This document shows, piece by piece, positions 5,802 through 8,110 of a stretch of 8,110 nucleotides of DNA. The first letter of the stretch is position 1; every line of letters begins with the position of its first letter. A program made the position numbers and the translations under genes. The DNA is from GCA-003244245 sp035276605 (GTDB lineage Bacteria > Actinomycetota > Actinomycetes > Mycobacteriales > Pseudonocardiaceae). Where the stretch lies: NCBI GenBank assembly GCA_035276605.1, contig DATELN010000076.1, forward strand, positions 1 to 8,110, written 5' to 3'. The notes beneath the pieces were generated by a model, which was given only the letters and a program-made list of their open reading frames with translations, did not search any database and was not told the origin of the DNA.

Positions 5802-6545
5802 GTGGGTGCGGATCCGTTGGCGCCGCTGATGGAGCTGCCCGGGGTCGAGGCCGCTGTCCGGCGGGTACGCGACGCGGTGAGCGCGGTGCACCGGCTTCCG
5901 GTGAACCGTAACCGCTGGCCGGTGACGGCGGCGGAGGCGTCGGTGCGGGCCGCCCGAGCGTCGGCGGCCCTGGACGGTGGCCCGACCACGTGGCCCAGCG
6001 ACGGGTCGGTGCACGAGCCGGTGCTGGCCGGCGCGTTGCGGGTGGCACAGGCTTTGGGCGGGTTGTTGAGCACCTGGCAGCGCGCTCCGTTGCAGGCGCT
6101 GGCCCGTCTGCATGTGCTGGCCGCGGCGGACCTGTCGGCGGAACCCGAGCTGGGGCGGCCAGACGCGTCACCGTCAATCACCGCCCGGCTCGACGGGCTG
6201 GCGCATCTGGTGGCTGGGGGGACTCGCACGGCAGCGCCGGTGCTGGTCGCGGTGGTGCATGGTGAGCTGCTGGCGCTCACGCCGTTCGCGCGCGCCAACG
6301 GGGTGGTGGCCCGGGCAGCCGCTCGGCTCACCATCGTGTCCAGCGGTTTGGACCCGAAGGGCTTGGTGGTACCGGAAGTGGCCCACTTACGCCGCGAACG
6401 CGAGTACCGGGCATCGGCAGCTGGCTTCGCCGGCGGCGGGGCGCAGCCAGTCGGCGAGTGGATCCTGCACTGCTGTGCCGCTCTGACCGCAGGCGCGCGA
6501 GAGGCCACCTCGATCGCCAAGTCTGCCACAGAAAGTAACAAATGA
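5802..6545 (+). CDS. Fic-like protein with degenerate active site (Rv3662c-type conserved hypothetical)
   Basis: The protein has 247 residues and the length and position expected of the Rv3662c homologue, beside an HAD-IB gene. Residues 151-176 (VVHGELLALTPFARANGVV-ARAAARL) align with the Fic motif HPFx(D/E)GNGRxxR. Pro161, Phe162, Asn166, Gly167 and Arg171 are kept. The catalytic His is Thr160, the metal-binding acid is Arg164, the first Gly is Ala165, and the first Arg is Val168. Upstream, SAALDG (54-59) resembles the Fic inhibitory motif (S/T)xxxE(G/N). So it keeps the Fic fold but probably not AMP transfer. GTG 5802 is the only usable start after the preceding stop, apart from ATG 5829. 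It ends convergent with the Ms1-like RNA. Homology to Rv3662c is from memory; the Fic reading is my inference from motifs. Confidence 0.75.
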   Translation: MGADPLAPLMELPGVEAAVRRVRDAVSAVHRLPVNRNRWPVTAAEASVRAARASAALDGGPTTWPSDGSVHEPVLAGALRVAQALGGLLSTWQRAPLQALARLHVLAAADLSAEPELGRPDASPSITARLDGLAHLVAGGTRTAAPVLVAVVHGELLALTPFARANGVVARAAARLTIVSSGLDPKGLVVPEVAHLRREREYRASAAGFAGGGAQPVGEWILHCCAALTAGAREATSIAKSATESNK

Positions 6546-6564
6546 TCACGATGGTGTGACCCGC

Positions 6565-6836
6565 TAACGATGACGGCGGCGCTGCTGGACGCTCATTGCG
6601 AGCTTCCAGAAACGCCGCCGTCTGCACGGACTATCGGGGTACCAAGCGTGCAACTCGTGTCGTACCCAATGAGGTCTCGGCGCCCGTGTCCCCCGAGGAC
6701 ATGGTACGCAGACCCTTGACGACAAGCCTCCCGCGGCGTGCTGCGCGTGGGGTGCCCGACGCCCGTGCACGGAGCCCCAGTCGGGGTGGACGGTACTTCT
6801 CTGCCGCACCGCCCCTGGCCTTCCAGAGGTCCGTGC
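6565..6836 (-). ncRNA. Ms1-like (MTS2823) 6S-type small RNA
   Basis: Ms1 (MTS2823 in M. tuberculosis) is an abundant RNA of about 300 nt that binds core RNA polymerase without sigma factor in stationary phase. In M. tuberculosis it lies between Rv3661 and Rv3662c, in the Rv3661 direction; the same two neighbours flank this gap. On the minus strand a promoter-like pair at 6842-6870 predicts a start near 6835, about 165 nt past the HAD stop, close to what I recall for M. tuberculosis. Bases 6829-6836 (GCACGGAC on the minus strand) pair perfectly with 6624-6631 (GTCCGTGC), a 6S-like closing stem around a GC-rich interior. A strong hairpin at 6572-6622 follows as the 3' end. No open frame here looks like a protein. 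Both ends are approximate; the identity rests on position and structure, not on an alignment. Confidence 0.75.
6572..6622 (-). terminator. Composite hairpin, 3' end of the Ms1-like RNA
   Basis: The outer stem is GACGGCGGCG (6572-6581) with CGCCGCCGTC (6613-6622), a perfect 10 bp. Inside are CTGGA (6585-6589) with TCCAG (6605-6609) and GCTC (6591-6594) with GAGC (6600-6603). It starts directly after the long-range closing stem of the RNA and lies 26 nt beyond the Fic-like stop, so it can terminate transcription from both sides. No U-run follows in either direction. Confidence 0.65.
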
Positions 6837-6841
6837 CGTCA

Positions 6842-6870
6842 TGTCTACTCCGTGGCCCGGGGCACAGCAA
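6842..6870 (-). promoter_or_regulatory. Candidate promoter of the Ms1-like RNA
   Basis: On the minus strand, TTGCTG (6870-6865) and TAGACA (6847-6842) are separated by exactly 17 bases, a housekeeping-sigma arrangement. The -35 keeps TTG; the -10 keeps only the TA and a central A. Initiation would fall near 6835, at the base of the long-range stem. The match is moderate and the call relies on the fit to the RNA 5' end. Confidence 0.45.
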
Positions 6871-6912
6871 GAGGCCCGATCGAGCAAATTGGTTCGGCTA
6901 CTGTTGGTGATA

Positions 6913-6925
6913 ATCGACGGTCGAT
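6913..6925. promoter_or_regulatory. Interrupted palindrome upstream of the Ms1-like RNA
   Basis: ATCGAC-G-GTCGAT is a perfect 6-1-6 dyad, centred about 84 bp upstream of the predicted RNA start, between the HAD terminator and the candidate promoter. It could be an activator or repressor site for the RNA. The cognate protein is not recognised. Confidence 0.3.
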
Positions 6926-6939
6926 GACACCCATTCGCC

Positions 6940-6985
6940 GTAAGCCAACGCTCGTTGAGCCCACTTCGCTCAACGATGGCCTTAC
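6940..6985 (-). terminator. Hairpin after the HAD phosphatase gene
   Basis: A perfect 9-bp stem, TCGTTGAGC (6952-6960) with GCTCAACGA (6968-6976), has a 7-nt loop. It is extended by GTAAG...CC (6940-6946) with GG.CTTAC (6978-6985) around small bulges. It starts 15 nt downstream of the HAD stop on the minus strand and would separate the HAD transcript from the Ms1-like RNA. There is no U-tract. Confidence 0.55.
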
Positions 6986-6999
6986 GCTGCTTTGAACCC

Positions 7000-7827
7000 T
7001 TAACGCTGACGGCGCCGCAAGCCGTACCATGCGGCGCCTGCCGCAGCTACGGCGCCTAAACCGACAGCGGCCGCGATCTGCGCCCCGGAGGGCGCCGGGA
7101 TCCGGGTTCGCAACGAGACCGGGTTGGAGAAGGCGAGCACCGGCCACCCCCGCTGCTGCGCTTCCCGGCGAAGCGCCCGATCCGGATTCACCGCCGTCGG
7201 GTGGCCGACCGCCTCGAGCAGCGGGAGATCCGAGATGGAGTCGGAGTAGGCGTGGCAACGTTTCATCTCGTAACCCTGCTCCTCGGCTAGCAGCCGGGCA
7301 GCGAGGGCCTTATTCTCACCGGCGCAGTAGAACTCCACGTCGCCGGTGTACCGGCCGTCCTGGGTCACCATGCGGGTGGCCACCGAGTGCGTCGCGCCGA
7401 TCATCTTGGCGATCGGCTGCACGACCTCGACCCCGGAGGCCGACACGACGACGATGTCCTCGCCTCGCTGGCGATGCGTGGCGATCAGATCGGTGGCCTC
7501 GGCATAGACGAGCGGATCGACCACGTCGTGCAAGGTCTCCTCGACGATGGCTGTCACCTGGGCGATGTCCCAGCCGGAGCACTGCGCGGTGATGTGCGCC
7601 CGCATTCGCTCCATCTGCTCGTTGTCGGCGCCGGCGAGCAGGTACATGAACTGGGCGTAGGCACTCTTGAGCACGGCCCGCCGGTTGATCAGGCCTTCCT
7701 GGAAAAACGCCCGAGAGAACACAAACGCACTTGATTTGGCAATGATCGTCTTATCCAGATCGAAAAAGGCCGCGACGCCCGAGGGGCCCGGGCCAGGGGA
7801 GCTCACGATAGGCAGCATATGAGGCAT
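7000..7827 (-). CDS. HAD-IB family phosphatase, membrane-anchored (Rv3661-type)
   Basis: This SerB/CicA-like HAD-IB hydrolase has 275 residues from ATG 7827. Motif I is FFDLDKT, with nucleophile Asp23 and Asp25. Motif II is VVSASG (Ser129/Ser131), motif III is Lys173 in GENKALA, and motif IV is YSDSISDLPLLEAVG (Asp196, Asp200). The conserved NPDRALR follows. An all-helical cap lies between motifs I and II. The C-terminus has an Ala/Gly-rich helix (249-270) and ends in RRRQR, a tail anchor. The family dephosphorylates small phospho-metabolites; the substrate here is unknown. The start is uncertain: ATG 7818, GTG 7806 and GTG 7863 (287 residues, the length I recall for Rv3661) are in frame, and none has a good ribosome site. 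The still longer frame up to 8097 is upstream non-coding DNA. Confidence 0.88.
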   Translation of the reverse strand: MPHMLPIVSSPGPGPSGVAAFFDLDKTIIAKSSAFVFSRAFFQEGLINRRAVLKSAYAQFMYLLAGADNEQMERMRAHITAQCSGWDIAQVTAIVEETLHDVVDPLVYAEATDLIATHRQRGEDIVVVSASGVEVVQPIAKMIGATHSVATRMVTQDGRYTGDVEFYCAGENKALAARLLAEEQGYEMKRCHAYSDSISDLPLLEAVGHPTAVNPDRALRREAQQRGWPVLAFSNPVSLRTRIPAPSGAQIAAAVGLGAVAAAGAAWYGLRRRQR

Positions 7828-7917
7828 CCCGGCGGCGGCGCCCCTCGCGCCGACTTCGCACACCACAGGGTGGGGGTGGGGGGTATCCTTGCTCCTCCGG
7901 TTGTGAAGCCGGGAGGG

Positions 7918-7942
7918 GTCAGCCCGACCCCCCGGGGCTGAC
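7918..7942. repeat. Perfect 8-bp hairpin upstream of the HAD gene
   Basis: GTCAGCCC (7918-7925) and GGGCTGAC (7935-7942) are exact inverted repeats around a C-rich 9-nt loop. A third, imperfect hairpin (CCTCC-GG / CC-GGAGG, about 7895-7916) touches it. With the stem at 7951-7977 they make a tandem array of GC-rich structures. Confidence 0.5.
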
Positions 7943-7950
7943 ACTCTGGC

Positions 7951-7977
7951 GACCCCCGTCTCCTCCTGACGGGGGTC
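7951..7977. repeat. Perfect 10-bp hairpin upstream of the HAD gene
   Basis: GACCCCCGTC (7951-7960) and GACGGGGGTC (7968-7977) are exact inverted repeats around a 7-nt loop. It lies about 125 bp upstream of the HAD start and could be a terminator for a transcript crossing this gap, or a leader structure of the HAD gene. Confidence 0.55.
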
Positions 7978-8009
7978 GTCCCCTCTGGTCCGCTGTCGTG
8001 TGATCACGG

Positions 8010-8047
8010 CGGTCCACAGTTGTCCACACAGACCCCCGCTATCCACA
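8010..8047. promoter_or_regulatory. Cluster of DnaA-box-like nonamers
   Basis: TTGTCCACA (8020-8028) is a perfect match to the mycobacterial DnaA-box consensus. CGGTCCACA (8010-8018) and CTATCCACA (8039-8047, one mismatch to TTATCCACA) flank it in the same orientation. The three share TCCACA and lie within 38 bp. They sit upstream of the HAD gene and probably upstream of a plus-strand gene beyond the window. Confidence 0.5.
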
Positions 8048-8110
8048 TGTTGATCATCAGCTGATCGCGTTGCCGGCTCGGCCGCCCCATAGTGCATGCA
8101 AGACGATCAC

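Larger units (their letters stand above)
7828..8110. other. Gene-free intergenic region upstream of the HAD gene
   Basis: No gene is supported here. The stretch holds a G-rich tract (7869-7883), three tandem GC-rich hairpins (7895-7977), the DnaA-box-like cluster (8010-8047) and a perfect palindrome ATCAGCTGAT (8056-8065). The HAD reading frame is open through it, but the encoded residues are low-quality sequence. In M. tuberculosis the gene on the other side is ssd, transcribed away from the HAD gene; here it would begin outside the window. Confidence 0.45.

Noticed and set aside
5744..6541. 265-residue minus-strand ORF opposite the Fic-like gene
   Set aside because: Its Ala/Ser/Arg/Thr-rich composition is that of a shadow frame, while the plus strand shows a coherent family with Fic motifs.
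6564..6887. Minus-strand ORFs over the same interval
   Set aside because: They share the interval with the Ms1-like RNA, have no domain pattern and no ribosome site.
6596..6910. Plus-strand 104-residue ORF over the intergenic region
   Set aside because: Arg/Ser-rich with no motif, and it lies over the structured minus-strand RNA; typical chance ORF in GC-rich DNA.
7828..8097. N-terminal extension of the HAD gene (365-residue reading)
   Set aside because: The extra residues are low-complexity, cover hairpins and DnaA-box-like sites, and precede the first recognisable family sequence; Rv3661-type proteins are about 275-290 residues.
1..8110. CRISPR arrays, tRNA or rRNA genes, insertion sequences
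   Set aside because: No regularly spaced repeats, no cloverleaf or CCA-ended arm, no transposase-like frame or terminal inverted repeats were seen.

Overview
The window is GC-rich and looks like a Mycobacterium chromosome, probably a slow grower. The main evidence is the right-hand third. It holds an HAD-IB phosphatase with a C-terminal membrane anchor, a structured intergenic region, and a convergent Fic-like hypothetical gene. This is the order I remember for Rv3661 - Ms1/MTS2823 RNA - Rv3662c of M. tuberculosis. The left part has a protease resembling mycobacterial PepA (Rv0125) and a DUF5666 membrane protein. All assignments come from reading the sequence and from memory of these families; no database search was run.

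Layout. 67-573 (+) is a membrane-anchored DUF5666 protein closed by a GC-rich hairpin. 574-822 is AT-richer non-coding DNA. 823-1245 (+) is an unrecognised four-helix membrane protein with rare codons. 1246-1669 has no convincing gene but holds a cluster of palindromes. 1670-1985 (+) holds two small overlapping membrane or secreted ORFs that lead into a PepA-like serine protease ending at 3174. The protease's signal segment is in a different frame from its catalytic domain, so a frameshift near 2146-2153 is likely. The protease and the EamA-type transporter (3171-3998, -) converge and share a CTAG as both stop codons.

4097-6545 (+) is a probable operon: XRE-cupin regulator, SAM methyltransferase, GNAT acetyltransferase and a Fic-like protein. 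It is divergent from the transporter across 86-98 bp that contain an inverted repeat. A regulator, an exporter-type permease and two small-molecule-modifying enzymes suggest handling or detoxification of a metabolite, but the substrate cannot be read from the sequence. The last gene of the run is a Fic-fold protein whose catalytic His and several ATP-site residues are replaced.

6546-6999 has no protein gene. On the minus strand I see a promoter-like pair, a long-range 8-bp stem, and a strong composite hairpin, together about 270 nt. This fits the mycobacterial 6S-like RNA Ms1. 7000-7827 (-) is the HAD-IB phosphatase. Upstream of it (7828-8110) are two perfect GC-rich hairpins and three DnaA-box-like nonamers, one of them a perfect TTGTCCACA. 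In M. tuberculosis the next gene in this direction is the septum-site gene ssd, which would lie just outside the window.
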